64,000 nucleotides of DNA, taken from NCBI GenBank assembly GCA_020025595.1, contig JAHHRV010000003.1:129160-193159 (forward strand), written 5' to 3'. How positions within the stretch are numbered: position 1 is the stretch's first letter; the number at the start of each line of letters is the position of its first letter. Source of the stretch: Oscillospiraceae bacterium. Lineage in GTDB: Bacteria; Bacillota; Clostridia; Oscillospirales; Oscillospiraceae. The notes below the pieces were generated by a model. That model did no database searches, was not told the DNA's origin, and saw only the letters and a list, made by a program, of their open reading frames with translations. The translations under genes were made by a program, and so were the position numbers. Shown in pieces: positions 16,387 to 25,047 of this stretch.

Positions 16387-18369
16387 TTACTGAGCGCTGG
16401 GAATAGAAGCGTACAGGATTGCACGATCGAAGCCCCAGAAGGAGCTCTGCTCATAACCTTCGACCCAAGTGGGAACGACGGCAACGCAGATGTTGGAGTA
16501 CAGAGGAATCTCGGGAAGCATCTGGTTCCAACGCAGAATGTACTGCTGCCACAGATCCAGGTATCCTTCGTAGTCGCCAGGCTTAACATCATAGACCATT
16601 CTCATGGACAGGTCGTCCAGGCCACCCTTATCCATATCGAACAGGTAGTGGTCGTTGACGCCCATGTCAACATACTTGGGATCGTTGCTCCAGTTGAATG
16701 CGTAGTCATACATGGAGGAGTTGTAGCCGGTAGCCAGGTTCACCATGCCGTATTCAGCAGGAATCTTGTTGCCATCGGGATCCTCATGGTAGATAGCACT
16801 CAGCAGGCCATTGAAGTCGCCGACAGTCTTAACGATCTCCATGCCGGACTTCTTAACAGCATCAGCCTCAGCCAGCATGATGGACAGCAGGTCGGAAACA
16901 GGGTTGCCGTCGGTGCAGTACCACTGAATACGCAGAGGCATCAGGGTCTTGCCGCCAACTTCAACGCAGCCTTCCTTGTTGACATCCAGATCGGTAACAT
17001 CCTTGTGACGCAGGCCGTTGCCGTCCCATGCGCCGCCGTCAGCATTCAGGTTCCAGCCGTTAGCGTCCAGTTCTGCATTAGCAGCATCAACGTCGTATGT
17101 GTAGGCGTTCAGGTTGTCAGCCAGGAAGTCCTTGGAGTCCTTATACATCTGCATTGCAGTAGCATAAGGTGCGTTAAGAACGCCGCCCCAGCCCTGGCAG
17201 AAGGTCTGAACGAACTCTTCACGGTTCAGCAGCTGAGCAATAGCGTGACGGACTTCAGTAAACTGAGTGGGGCCGACATCGCACAGGAAGTGCAGCTTGC
17301 CGTAGCCAGCACGGTCATACTTAACAGCCTGGAAAGGCTCGCCGGCTTCGATCATATCCATAATGGTATTGATGTCATCGCCATCGGTCAGTTCGGGATA
17401 CATATCCATACCGCCGGTCTTCAGCATATCGGACCAGGTAGCTTTCTCAGCACGGACGATAACGATGGTCTGAATGGAAGGCTTCTGGCCTTCGAAGTTA
17501 CCAACATAGTTGGGGTTGATATCCAGAGTTGCCTGTGCAGTAGCGGGATCCCACTTGGTGATCTGGTAAGGGCCAGCGGAAACAAAGCCGTTGGTAGCAG
17601 ACATAGCCTCGCGGAAATTCTTCTCAACATCAGCAGACTGCAGAATGACAGGCTCGCCGTCCTTGGTGATGCAAACGCCTTCGCCGTTGTCAGCAACGCC
17701 GTAGCCTTCGCCCAGCCAGAACACAGGGCTCCAGGGCTTAACAGCAGCATAAGTATCAGCGTAGTAGTACTGAGCATACTTAGGAACGATGGTCAGGCTG
17801 AAGGTGTAATCATCAATCAGATGCAGGCCGGAAACATAGGGAGTCTCGCCAGCGTAAGAAGCCTCTGCGCCAACCAGGGAATCCTGAGTAGCGGACTTGA
17901 ACTTCAGGCCAGCAGCAGCAGGAGTACATCTGATCATCTCAGAGAAGATGAAGTCAGCAGCGGTAATAGGATCGCCGTTGTTGTACTTCAGGCCCTCGTT
18001 AATGGTAACGGTGTAAGTAGCGGAACCGTCTTCGTTGTCGGTACGCTTCCATTCCTTCATAACAGAGGGGTTATCGACATAGACGCCTTCACGATTCTGC
18101 ACCATGGTGCCGTAGTCGTTGACGAGCTTGTCAACCAGCATATCGGTGCCACCATTGGTGATCAGGCCACCAGAGAAGTCGCCGGTCAGCTCGGTAGAGC
18201 TACCCAGAACAATCTTGTTCTCATGCTTCTCCATGTTAGCGGGAGTTGCTGTTCCATCAGGGGTGGAAGCTGCAGGAGCGTTGGTTGCATCGGGCTTGGT
18301 CTCGCTGCCGCAAGCAGCCATACCCAGAACCATAACGCCGGCAAGCAGCAGCGCAATGAGTTTCTTCAT
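16387..18369 (-). CDS. oppA: Peptide ABC transporter substrate-binding lipoprotein (SBP_bac_5)
   Basis: 660 aa from the ATG at 18369; AGGAGG is eight bases upstream, while the ATG at 18375 is too close. Lipoprotein signal MKKLIALLLAGVMVLGMAAC with lipobox Cys20, then a Thr/Ala/Pro linker (about 25-50). The rest is a family-5 solute-binding protein (GLKYNNGDPITAADFIFS, and TFQVRHAIAQLLN-like segments such as EVRHAIAQLLNREEF). It is longer than classical OppA/DppA (~530-550 aa), as expected for binders of larger peptides or glycans. First gene of the operon, with a hairpin after it that should raise its relative expression. It delivers substrate to OppB and the propeller-bearing OppC. Confidence 0.93.
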   Translation of the reverse strand: MKKLIALLLAGVMVLGMAACGSETKPDATNAPAASTPDGTATPANMEKHENKIVLGSSTELTGDFSGGLITNGGTDMLVDKLVNDYGTMVQNREGVYVDNPSVMKEWKRTDNEDGSATYTVTINEGLKYNNGDPITAADFIFSEMIRCTPAAAGLKFKSATQDSLVGAEASYAGETPYVSGLHLIDDYTFSLTIVPKYAQYYYADTYAAVKPWSPVFWLGEGYGVADNGEGVCITKDGEPVILQSADVEKNFREAMSATNGFVSAGPYQITKWDPATAQATLDINPNYVGNFEGQKPSIQTIVIVRAEKATWSDMLKTGGMDMYPELTDGDDINTIMDMIEAGEPFQAVKYDRAGYGKLHFLCDVGPTQFTEVRHAIAQLLNREEFVQTFCQGWGGVLNAPYATAMQMYKDSKDFLADNLNAYTYDVDAANAELDANGWNLNADGGAWDGNGLRHKDVTDLDVNKEGCVEVGGKTLMPLRIQWYCTDGNPVSDLLSIMLAEADAVKKSGMEIVKTVGDFNGLLSAIYHEDPDGNKIPAEYGMVNLATGYNSSMYDYAFNWSNDPKYVDMGVNDHYLFDMDKGGLDDLSMRMVYDVKPGDYEGYLDLWQQYILRWNQMLPEIPLYSNICVAVVPTWVEGYEQSSFWGFDRAILYASIPSAQ

Positions 18370-18462
18370 TTTCATTTCCTCCTTATTTTTTCCGACCGAT
18401 AAATCGATCTAATATAATAAATTGTACTACGCAGGAGCGCTCACAAATTATTATTGAGGTAA

Positions 18463-18491
18463 AGTATATGCTTTTCCGAGATAAAATACAA
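18463..18491 (-). promoter_or_regulatory. Candidate promoter of the Opp-type operon
   Basis: On the minus strand: TTGTAT (18486-18491), 17-base spacer, TATACT (18463-18468), about 90 bases before the binding-protein start. Confidence 0.55.
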
Positions 18492-19160
18492 TCGAAAATA
18501 AAATATTTACCGGATAAAGCACCGTGTTCACTTCATTTGTAAAACGAAGCAGATATTCTTAATCGACGGGTTTGTTTTATACAGTCTGCTGTACGCAACT
18601 CATTCAAGCAAACTTTATAATTTAGTCATACCCTTCTAAGAATTGAACCTACTATACCATATATCTCATGGGGAATCAACCTCTTTTTGCAATTTCAAAT
18701 CTAAAAATTGCGAAGTTGTTTGATTGCACGAAAGAGCCCATATTACCATCTTTCTTTTTGGTTATTTCGCACACCGTTTTCGTTTATTCTGTGCCAATTA
18801 CACATATTTCGTCCAATTTACATATTTTTTACGCATTTTATAATCCGTCAAATTGCTTTTTTTACCCTGTTTTTTTACATAAAATCCTGCATCGCATCGT
18901 TTTTCTCGTCGCAGTCTGCAATAGCAATGCACTTTGCGTTCATTTGTCCTTGTGTAAAATACATTTTTGCAATTCTGCATATTCAATTCCTGCATTTTAT
19001 GAAATTCACGGCCGACTTTGCCTGTCTGCGTGTCCAGAAGCACCTCATTTGGTATCGGATTGCGCTGTATTCCCCTGCTGTTCTCCACGCACATTGAATG
19101 AGATTCCTTTCTGTAATATTCTGTGCGCTATACTATTATATATAATGTATATGGAATATA
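18492..19160. other. AT-rich intergenic region, no gene seen
   Basis: About 670 bases of markedly AT-rich sequence between the opp promoter and the purine permease terminator. Open frames here (for example 18668-19228 plus) are rich in Phe, Cys, His and Ile, lack ribosome sites and resemble no protein. No tRNA, riboswitch or repeat was recognised. Confidence 0.5.
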
Positions 19161-19190
19161 AAAAAGAGCCGCCCGTTTGGGCGGCTCTTT
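19161..19190 (-). terminator. Terminator of the purine permease gene
   Basis: Perfect 12-bp stem (19163-19174 with 19179-19190), four-base loop, T run on the minus strand. Confidence 0.88.
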
Positions 19191-19199
19191 CATTCCGGA

Positions 19200-20612
19200 T
19201 CAATGGGTCAGGAAGAACATTGCTGTAAACAGCGCAGTCACAACCCAGGTGCCAACATTGATTTTCTTGATTTTGCCGGTAGCGATCTGCACAATCACAT
19301 AAGAGATCATACCGAATCCGATACCAAAGGAGATATTGTAGGTAAAAGGCATCATGGTCATGGTCAAAAATGCCGGAACTGCCTTGGCAGGATCATTCCA
19401 GTCGATATCCTTGACACATCCAATCATCAGAATGCCCACATACACCAGCGCAGCAGAATATGCGCACGCAGGAATCAGTGCCGCAATGGGAGACAGGAAC
19501 AGTGCCACAAAGAACAGCGCCGCTGTTACTACAGCCGTCAGACCACTTCTGCCGCCGGCAGCCACACCTGCGGAAGCCTCCACGAAGGTGGTAACGGTGG
19601 AAGTACCGCAGATTGCACCGGTACAGGTGGCAATTGCGTCAGCCATCATAGCTTTGTTCATGTTGGGAACTTCTTCTCTGCCCTTTTCATCCTTGACCAG
19701 CATATTGCCACCGCGGCAAGCGCCGTACAAGGTGCCCATAGTATCGAACATATCGACCATGCAGAATGCCAGAGCGCAGGTGATAAAGGCCAGGATCATT
19801 CCGCTGACACTGTGACCTTCCACGCTGAGATAGGCGGAGAAATCAAATCCCTTGGTAAATACAACACCGAAGGACTCGTGGAAAAATGTCTTGAATGCAT
19901 CAAAGGGGTTCAAGGATGCACCCGCCAGGAATCCGTCATAGAAGCCAGGGATGGTGAAGCCCAGCACATAGTACACAGCGGTACCGCCCAGAATTGCCCA
20001 CAGAATTGCGCCGCGGACATTCTTCTTGGACATGACGCCGATGGCAATCAGCGCACCGACCATGACCAGGCAGGGCATAATGTTTGCCCACTGTGCGCTG
20101 CCCAGCAGATTGAAGGAAGCCAGACCCACGCAGGTAGCCTCGTTATTCACCACAAGACCGGAGCTCTGCAGGCCCAAGAATGCAATAAACAGGCCGATGC
20201 CGGCAGGCACTGCGTGCTTGACTTCTTCGGGAATCGCATCAAAAATCACACGGCGCAGGCCGGTGATCGTCAGCAGCACAAACAGCAGGCCGTCTGCCAG
20301 AACGAACAGCAGTGCATTTGCGTAGCTGAAGCCCAGTCCCAGACAGACCGTAAATACGAAATATGCGTTCAGACCCATACCGGGAGCCTGTGCCAGAGGC
20401 AGACCTGCCATCAGGCCGATCAACAAAGTGCCGACCACCGCAGGGACACCTGTTGCAATGTAGGCTGCGCCAAAGGACACGCCCTCCAGCTGAGAGAACA
20501 TACCCGGATTGACCATGAGGATGTAGGCCATCGCCATAAATGTGGTAATACCCGCCGCAATTTCCGTGCGGACATTGGTACCTTTTTCTGAAAGTCTAAA
20601 AAACTTCTCCAT
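19200..20612 (-). CDS. NCS2-family purine permease (AzgA/PbuG type)
   Basis: 470 aa from the ATG at 20612 (GGAGG upstream). Polytopic carrier with the AzgA-group hallmark TTFMAMAYILMVNPGMF near the N-terminus, GLNAYFVFTV (the NAS-like motif region), and TSTVTTFVEASAGVAAGGRSG in the second half. It probably imports hypoxanthine, guanine or adenine by proton symport. No purine riboswitch was recognised in the short upstream region. Single gene with its own terminator. Confidence 0.92.
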   Translation of the reverse strand: MEKFFRLSEKGTNVRTEIAAGITTFMAMAYILMVNPGMFSQLEGVSFGAAYIATGVPAVVGTLLIGLMAGLPLAQAPGMGLNAYFVFTVCLGLGFSYANALLFVLADGLLFVLLTITGLRRVIFDAIPEEVKHAVPAGIGLFIAFLGLQSSGLVVNNEATCVGLASFNLLGSAQWANIMPCLVMVGALIAIGVMSKKNVRGAILWAILGGTAVYYVLGFTIPGFYDGFLAGASLNPFDAFKTFFHESFGVVFTKGFDFSAYLSVEGHSVSGMILAFITCALAFCMVDMFDTMGTLYGACRGGNMLVKDEKGREEVPNMNKAMMADAIATCTGAICGTSTVTTFVEASAGVAAGGRSGLTAVVTAALFFVALFLSPIAALIPACAYSAALVYVGILMIGCVKDIDWNDPAKAVPAFLTMTMMPFTYNISFGIGFGMISYVIVQIATGKIKKINVGTWVVTALFTAMFFLTH

Positions 20613-20718
20613 AATTTCCTCCGTTTTCTCGATTTTATGTATAGAAAAGTATATCATGCGAGAATTTTAATGTCAATGAAACGGGTGGTTTCAAGCGCCA
20701 AAGAGTGAGGCTTTTTGC

Positions 20719-20747
20719 TTGACGATTAGATGCAAATATGATAAAAT
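20719..20747 (+). promoter_or_regulatory. Promoter of tRNA-Leu
   Basis: TTGACG (20719-20724), 17-base spacer, TAAAAT (20742-20747), 12 bases before the tRNA. Confidence 0.8.
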
Positions 20748-20759
20748 CAGAATTAAGCT

Positions 20760-20846
20760 GTCGCTGTGGTGGAATCGGTAGACACAGGGGACTTAAAATC
20801 CCCCGGTAGCGATACTGTACGGGTTCGAGTCCCGTCAGCGGCACCA
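20760..20846 (+). tRNA. tRNA-Leu (UAA)
   Basis: 87 nt with encoded CCA. Acceptor arms GTCGCTG and CAGCGGC pair; the TTCGAGTCC T-arm, a long variable arm and the anticodon TAA in GGGGACTTAAAATCCCC are clear. Reads UUA codons. No integrase or att-like repeat lies beside it. Confidence 0.97.
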
Positions 20847-20849
20847 GTT

Positions 20850-20895
20850 GAGAGTCTCGATACGCATTGAGCGTACGGGACTCTCTTCTTTTTTT
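20850..20895 (+). terminator. First terminator after tRNA-Leu
   Basis: GAGAGTCTCGATACGC pairs with GCGTACGGGACTCTC over a short loop, followed by a run of T. Confidence 0.8.
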
Positions 20896-20918
20896 CGTTA
20901 TATGCCATATTATATAGT

Positions 20919-20962
20919 AACACCGTCTTTCGCAGAAAACCACGAAAGACGGTGTTTTTTAC
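20919..20962 (+). terminator. Second terminator after tRNA-Leu
   Basis: Perfect 14-bp stem (20919-20932 with 20943-20956) followed by T residues. Confidence 0.8.
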
Positions 20963-21034
20963 GCTATACTATTTAATATATGTATTGACTGATGTTTCCC
21001 TCAGCATCCTCGTCTCGCCGACGTCTTCGTGTCA

Positions 21035-21736
21035 TCACAGCACCGCCAGCGCCGCCGGGACGATCAAGCAGCAGGCTACCACGAATGCCCAGTCCCCGGC
21101 ACTAAACCGGGAATAGCCGTATTCCGTACGCTCAGCCTGCCCCGAAAAGCCCCGGGACTCCATGGCAACGGAAAGGGACTCTGACCAGCGAACCGACTTG
21201 ACCAGAAGCGGCTTCAGCAGCGCCGGAGAGACAGGAAATGTGCGTATTCCCCTGGCCCGGAACGCAGCCCTCGCCCGCCGGTATTCCAGCAACATTCTGG
21301 GGAAAATCCCCCACGCTGCCAGCAATCCGTAGGCAAACACCTGCGGAATATGCAAATGGCACCGGGCAGAGCGGATCAGCTGCACCCTGTCCGTGGTCAG
21401 TGCAAACACAAAACCCAGTCCTGCATAAGCCAACACATGGCTTGCAAGGGTAATGCCGTTAATCAAAGGGCTTGTGCCCACGGCAAGGATGCTGTCTCGC
21501 ACTGGCATATTGCTTCCTGCGGAAAATCGGTACCCTGTGAAGAACATTCCCAGCGCAGCCATCAGGCTCGGAATCAACAGCAGACCCAGTGTTTTGAGAT
21601 TCACACGGGAAATCAGCAGCGCCACCAGGCACAGCAGCACCAGAATCAGATTAAACAGTGCATTGTGCTGAATCGCCACCTCAAAGGTCAGCGCCAGCAG
21701 CGCAAAGAATTTAGCAGTCGGATCCAAGCGCCGCAT
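21035..21736 (-). CDS. ykoC: ECF transporter T component (YkoC-like)
   Basis: 233 aa. Transmembrane coupling subunit of an energy-coupling-factor importer (CbiQ/EcfT family). Multiple hydrophobic segments; the conserved cytoplasmic motifs are RRARAAFRARGIRTFP and AMESRGFSG. It overlaps the end of ykoD by 26 bases. Fourth gene of the TPP-riboswitch operon, so the complex should carry thiamine or its pyrimidine precursor. Confidence 0.88.
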   Translation of the reverse strand: MRRLDPTAKFFALLALTFEVAIQHNALFNLILVLLCLVALLISRVNLKTLGLLLIPSLMAALGMFFTGYRFSAGSNMPVRDSILAVGTSPLINGITLASHVLAYAGLGFVFALTTDRVQLIRSARCHLHIPQVFAYGLLAAWGIFPRMLLEYRRARAAFRARGIRTFPVSPALLKPLLVKSVRWSESLSVAMESRGFSGQAERTEYGYSRFSAGDWAFVVACCLIVPAALAVL

Positions 21737-23138
21737 ACAGCTTTCCCTCCTTCAGTTCCAGAATCTCATCGGCATAGTCCCGGGCCAGCTGACGATCATG
21801 TGTCGAGAAAATCAGCGCAACCCGGCGCTCCCGAGCCTGTCGGCACAGAGACTCCATGATGGTCATGGCATTGCGCCGATCCTGAGCGTAGGTCGGCTCG
21901 TCGCAGACCAGCACCTCGCAGTCATAGGCCATCAGCGCAGCAACACCCAGACGGCGCTGCTGTCCCTGGCTCAGAAGATAGGGAGAAATCTCGCGAAAAC
22001 GCCACAGCTTGATGCTGCGCAGAATTTCTTCTGTCTTTTTCTGTCCATCGCTCTGCCGCCGCAGGCCGACCAGGATCTCGTCATACACACTGCCGCCGAC
22101 GAACTGGTCCTGAGGGTCCTGAGTCACGAAGCCCATTCGACCCAGATCCTTACGGCGCAGCCGTTTGACCTCTTTCCCATCCAGAAACGCATGACCGATA
22201 TAGGGATACACCCCCGCCAGCGCACCAAACAGGCTGCTTTTTCCCACGCCGCTCTGGCCCACAACCGCATAAATATGGCCTCTGCGAAAAGTCATATCCA
22301 CGCTGTCCAGAATTTTCTTCTTTCCGTGGCACACAGACAGCGCCTGCAGCACCAGAACCGGCTCCCCGGCAGGGGCAGGGGCAATGTCCGGCGCATAGGA
22401 GCCTCCCGGAACGATGATGCCCTTTTCTTCCAGAAGCTGGCGATTCAGCTGACTGATCGGCATTTTTTCCGGAGAATCCGTGGCAGAATCAAAAATCGCA
22501 ATCTCATCCGCCACATCCATCCAGTTGTCCAGCCGATGATCAACTGCCAGAATGCCCACCCCACGCTTTTCGTGGAGTTCCTTTAACTTTCGGGCAATTT
22601 CCCGAGCCGAATCATCATCGATATTTGCAAACGGCTCATCCAGCAGCAGCCATTTCGGCCCCAGCGCCACAAGACACGCAAGGGCAACCCGCTGCTTTTC
22701 TCCACCGGACAGGCTCTGCAGCGTCCGGTTTTTCAGAGCCGTGATGCCGCAGAATTCCAGAGCGCTGTCCAGACGGCTCTGAATCTCACTTACCTCTGTT
22801 CCGATGTTTTCCAGGCAGAAAATCAGCTCATTTTCCACGCTGTCCATGCAGAACTGAAGCTCCGGGTCCTGAAACATCATCCCCACCAGTCTGCTGCGCT
22901 GCTGGGGAGCCAGAGATTCCGGGTCTGATCCGTCCACTCTCACCGTTCCGCTGCGCAGCACTCCGGTGGTATGGGGGTAAAGTCCCGCCCCCAGATACAT
23001 GAGGGTGGATTTTCCGCAGCCGGAAGGCCCGGTCAGAACTGTGATGCGATTTTCAGAAAACTCAGCACTCCACCCGTTAATTATATCCCGGCGGTCTTCA
23101 AAATAGGCAAAGTGAAGATTTTCAAATACGATACTCAT
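21711..23138 (-). CDS. ykoD: Duplicated ECF ATPase (YkoD-like)
   Basis: 475 aa with two fused ABC ATPase domains. First: Walker A GPSGCGKST (about 37-45), signature LSGGEKQR, Walker B LLLDEP. Second: Walker A GQSGVGKSS, signature LSQGQQRR, Walker B VLVCDEPTY. The second half has the degenerate SQGQ signature often seen in one half of such pairs. It energises uptake through the T and S subunits. Its start overlaps the stop of the upstream gene by four bases (ATGA). Confidence 0.92.
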   Translation of the reverse strand: MSIVFENLHFAYFEDRRDIINGWSAEFSENRITVLTGPSGCGKSTLMYLGAGLYPHTTGVLRSGTVRVDGSDPESLAPQQRSRLVGMMFQDPELQFCMDSVENELIFCLENIGTEVSEIQSRLDSALEFCGITALKNRTLQSLSGGEKQRVALACLVALGPKWLLLDEPFANIDDDSAREIARKLKELHEKRGVGILAVDHRLDNWMDVADEIAIFDSATDSPEKMPISQLNRQLLEEKGIIVPGGSYAPDIAPAPAGEPVLVLQALSVCHGKKKILDSVDMTFRRGHIYAVVGQSGVGKSSLFGALAGVYPYIGHAFLDGKEVKRLRRKDLGRMGFVTQDPQDQFVGGSVYDEILVGLRRQSDGQKKTEEILRSIKLWRFREISPYLLSQGQQRRLGVAALMAYDCEVLVCDEPTYAQDRRNAMTIMESLCRQARERRVALIFSTHDRQLARDYADEILELKEGKLYAALGSDC

Positions 23139-24016
23139 TCGCCGAAAAACTCGTTGGTGTATTCGTTTTCACGACGGCAGGAAATCACGCCCGCCTCCAC
23201 CAGGAAATCTGCCATGCAGTCCCAGCGCTTGGCGGAAATTCTGCCCCAACGGCCCTGCTCATCCAGCAGGATGGGAGCCAGATGCCGCTGGCTGCGAATC
23301 AGCAGAGACTGCGTAGCATCGGCCGGCATCATGTCCTGAACTTCCAGAACGGTTTCATCCGGATGGGCTGCAACTTCCCGGTAGGCCCGGTCCAGAATGT
23401 TCAGGAAAGTTCTGACTGCTTCAGGTCTTTCTCTCAGCACCTCGTGGGTTGCAGCCACGGCAGGAGCGCAGAAATCAAAAATCGGGTCGATGTCACCCAG
23501 ATTGAAGTAGTTGATTTCCTTTCCGGCCTCCAGAAGTACCTGATTTTCCCAGTTTTCGTACACCCAGGTTGCATCAGCCACTTCGCCCAGAGTTGCAAGA
23601 ATATCGCCCACATCCAGATTGACCAGATTGATTTTGTCATAATCGCCGCCGTCGGTCTTTACCACCCGGCGCATGGCTGCGTGGAACCATTCCGGGCTCC
23701 AGTGGGTCAGGCGTTTGCCCTCCAGATCACGGGGACGCTCAATACCGGCTTCCTTCAAAGATACGATGCCGGAATCGCACTTCTGGGTCATAACGGCAAT
23801 GCCGGTCAGGCCGATGCCCCGCTCCAGGCACTCCAAAAAGGAAATCTCAGGGCCGCAGACGAAATCTGCACCGTGGGTTTCCATTGCGCCGTGAACATCG
23901 CCGTAAATTTCCACATCCAGACCGGCCTCCCGGAACCAGCCCCGCTTCTGGGCAAGCAAAAATCCTGTGTGATTGGTATTGGGGAACCAGTCCAGTACAA
24001 CTTTCAGCTTTTCCAT
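23135..24016 (-). CDS. ThiY/THI5-like pyrimidine-binding protein without signal peptide
   Basis: 293 aa. GAGGAGG sits before the ATG at 24016, directly after the ykoE stop, so the start is well fixed. The N-terminus is MEKLKVVLDWFPNTNHTG with no hydrophobic leader or lipobox. The fold is NMT1/THI5-like (periplasmic-binding type II), as in ThiY, which binds formyl-aminopyrimidine or HMP. ThiY proteins serving an ABC importer are normally exported lipoproteins; this one should stay in the cytoplasm. The yeast Thi5 CCCFC motif is absent (there is FDFCAP near the same region), so a Thi5-type HMP synthase is not supported. Operon context ties it to thiamine precursor metabolism. Confidence 0.82.
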   Translation of the reverse strand: MEKLKVVLDWFPNTNHTGFLLAQKRGWFREAGLDVEIYGDVHGAMETHGADFVCGPEISFLECLERGIGLTGIAVMTQKCDSGIVSLKEAGIERPRDLEGKRLTHWSPEWFHAAMRRVVKTDGGDYDKINLVNLDVGDILATLGEVADATWVYENWENQVLLEAGKEINYFNLGDIDPIFDFCAPAVAATHEVLRERPEAVRTFLNILDRAYREVAAHPDETVLEVQDMMPADATQSLLIRSQRHLAPILLDEQGRWGRISAKRWDCMADFLVEAGVISCRRENEYTNEFFGE

Positions 24017-24017
24017 G

Positions 24018-24644
24018 TTATGCTTCCTCCTCATCGTCATACACTTTACCGATGTCGGCATTTGCGCCGATTGCATAGCTCTTCACAACGCCGGTCTTTG
24101 CCAGGCCGTCGCCTGCCAGCTTGACCACAACAGCGGAGAACACGATTGCACTGACAAAGCGCACCAGCAGCTGAGCAATCAGCATACCGGGAGCCAGCAG
24201 ATAGTACTGCAGGAAATACAGCTCATAGCAGAAAATAAAGGTTGCTGCCAGCATAGCCGATACGCTCATGGACACAACATCCCAGCGCTTGTAGCGGAAC
24301 AGAGCAAAGCCCAACTCAGCGCCCAGGCCCTGAATGGCACCGGTCAGCACAACGACCACACCACCGGAATTGCCCATCAGCAGCTCAATGGCAGCAGCCA
24401 GAACCTCGGTAATCAGGGCAACACCGGGTTTTCTGATGATATATGCGCCCAGAGTTGCAGCCATAAACCAAATACCATAAATGATTTCAAAGCCGAAGTT
24501 CGACAAGCCAAAGGGGGTCAGCGCAGTAGACAGTGCAAGTCCTCCCTGGAACACAAGCAGGTAGACCGCTGAAAAAATCACGCCGAGGATTGCCATCATA
24601 ATGACATCCTTCAACTTCCAATTCTCTGTTTTCTGGTTTTTCAT
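24018..24644 (-). CDS. ykoE: ECF substrate-binding subunit YkoE-like
   Basis: 208 aa. Integral-membrane S component with about six hydrophobic segments; contains SNFGFEIIYGIWFMAATLGA and LLMGNSGGVVVVLTGAIQGLGAE, typical of YkoE. It recognises thiamine or hydroxymethylpyrimidine for the YkoEDC importer. First gene behind the TPP riboswitch; an AGGAGG site precedes the ATG. Confidence 0.9.
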   Translation of the reverse strand: MKNQKTENWKLKDVIMMAILGVIFSAVYLLVFQGGLALSTALTPFGLSNFGFEIIYGIWFMAATLGAYIIRKPGVALITEVLAAAIELLMGNSGGVVVVLTGAIQGLGAELGFALFRYKRWDVVSMSVSAMLAATFIFCYELYFLQYYLLAPGMLIAQLLVRFVSAIVFSAVVVKLAGDGLAKTGVVKSYAIGANADIGKVYDDEEEA

Positions 24645-24669
24645 ACATTTTCCTCCTGTTTTTGGGTAT

Positions 24670-24699
24670 AAAAAAATCGCACAGCAACTGCTGAGCGAT
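24670..24699 (-). terminator. Expression-platform terminator of the TPP riboswitch
   Basis: ATCGCTCAGC pairs with GCTGTGCGAT (24676-24685 with 24690-24699), one mismatch, then six or seven T on the minus strand, 25 bases before ykoE. It is expected to form when TPP is bound. Confidence 0.85.
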
Positions 24700-24768
24700 C
24701 ATCTCTGCCCGCACAAAAGGATGTGCAGGCGCTGCTATTCGCCCGCACTTAAAAAAGTGCGAACGCTG

Positions 24769-24854
24769 TTCCCTACGATGGCATTACCCAACAGGTTCTA
24801 TGGGTCACGGATGGTATCAACCCGTTTCTCAGCCGAATTCCACGGCTCCCCAGT
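24769..24854 (-). ncRNA. TPP riboswitch
   Basis: On the minus strand the THI-box elements occur in order: ACTGGGGAGC, GGCTGAGA, ACCATCCGTGACCC, GAACCTG, TGGGTAATGCC and CGTAGGGAA. These are the pyrimidine- and pyrophosphate-sensor helices. A terminator follows before ykoE, so thiamine pyrophosphate should switch off the ECF operon at transcription. Confidence 0.97.
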
Positions 24855-25047
24855 ATTTACTTGTGCATTGCACATGGTATCACTTTTTCCCGTTTTTTTC
24901 AATCCCTTTTGTAAAATTTTGTATAACGGGATGACACAGGCAATTTCTTTAATAATTCTGAAATTTGTTCAAAATCATGGACAGGACACAATTTCTATGA
25001 GATAATATTTACAGACCTCCGATAAATTGCAAGGAAGGTGACCATAT

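Noticed and set aside
18668..19228. 186-codon open frame in the AT-rich gap
   Set aside because: No ribosome site, Phe/Cys/His-rich composition, and it reads through the permease terminator into the permease gene.
20760..20962. tRNA-Leu as integration site of a mobile element
   Set aside because: No integrase, excisionase or direct repeat of the tRNA 3' end was found nearby.
23135..24016. Assigning a THI5-type HMP-P synthase
   Set aside because: The cysteine motif required in yeast Thi5 is missing, and the sequence is closer to ThiY binders.
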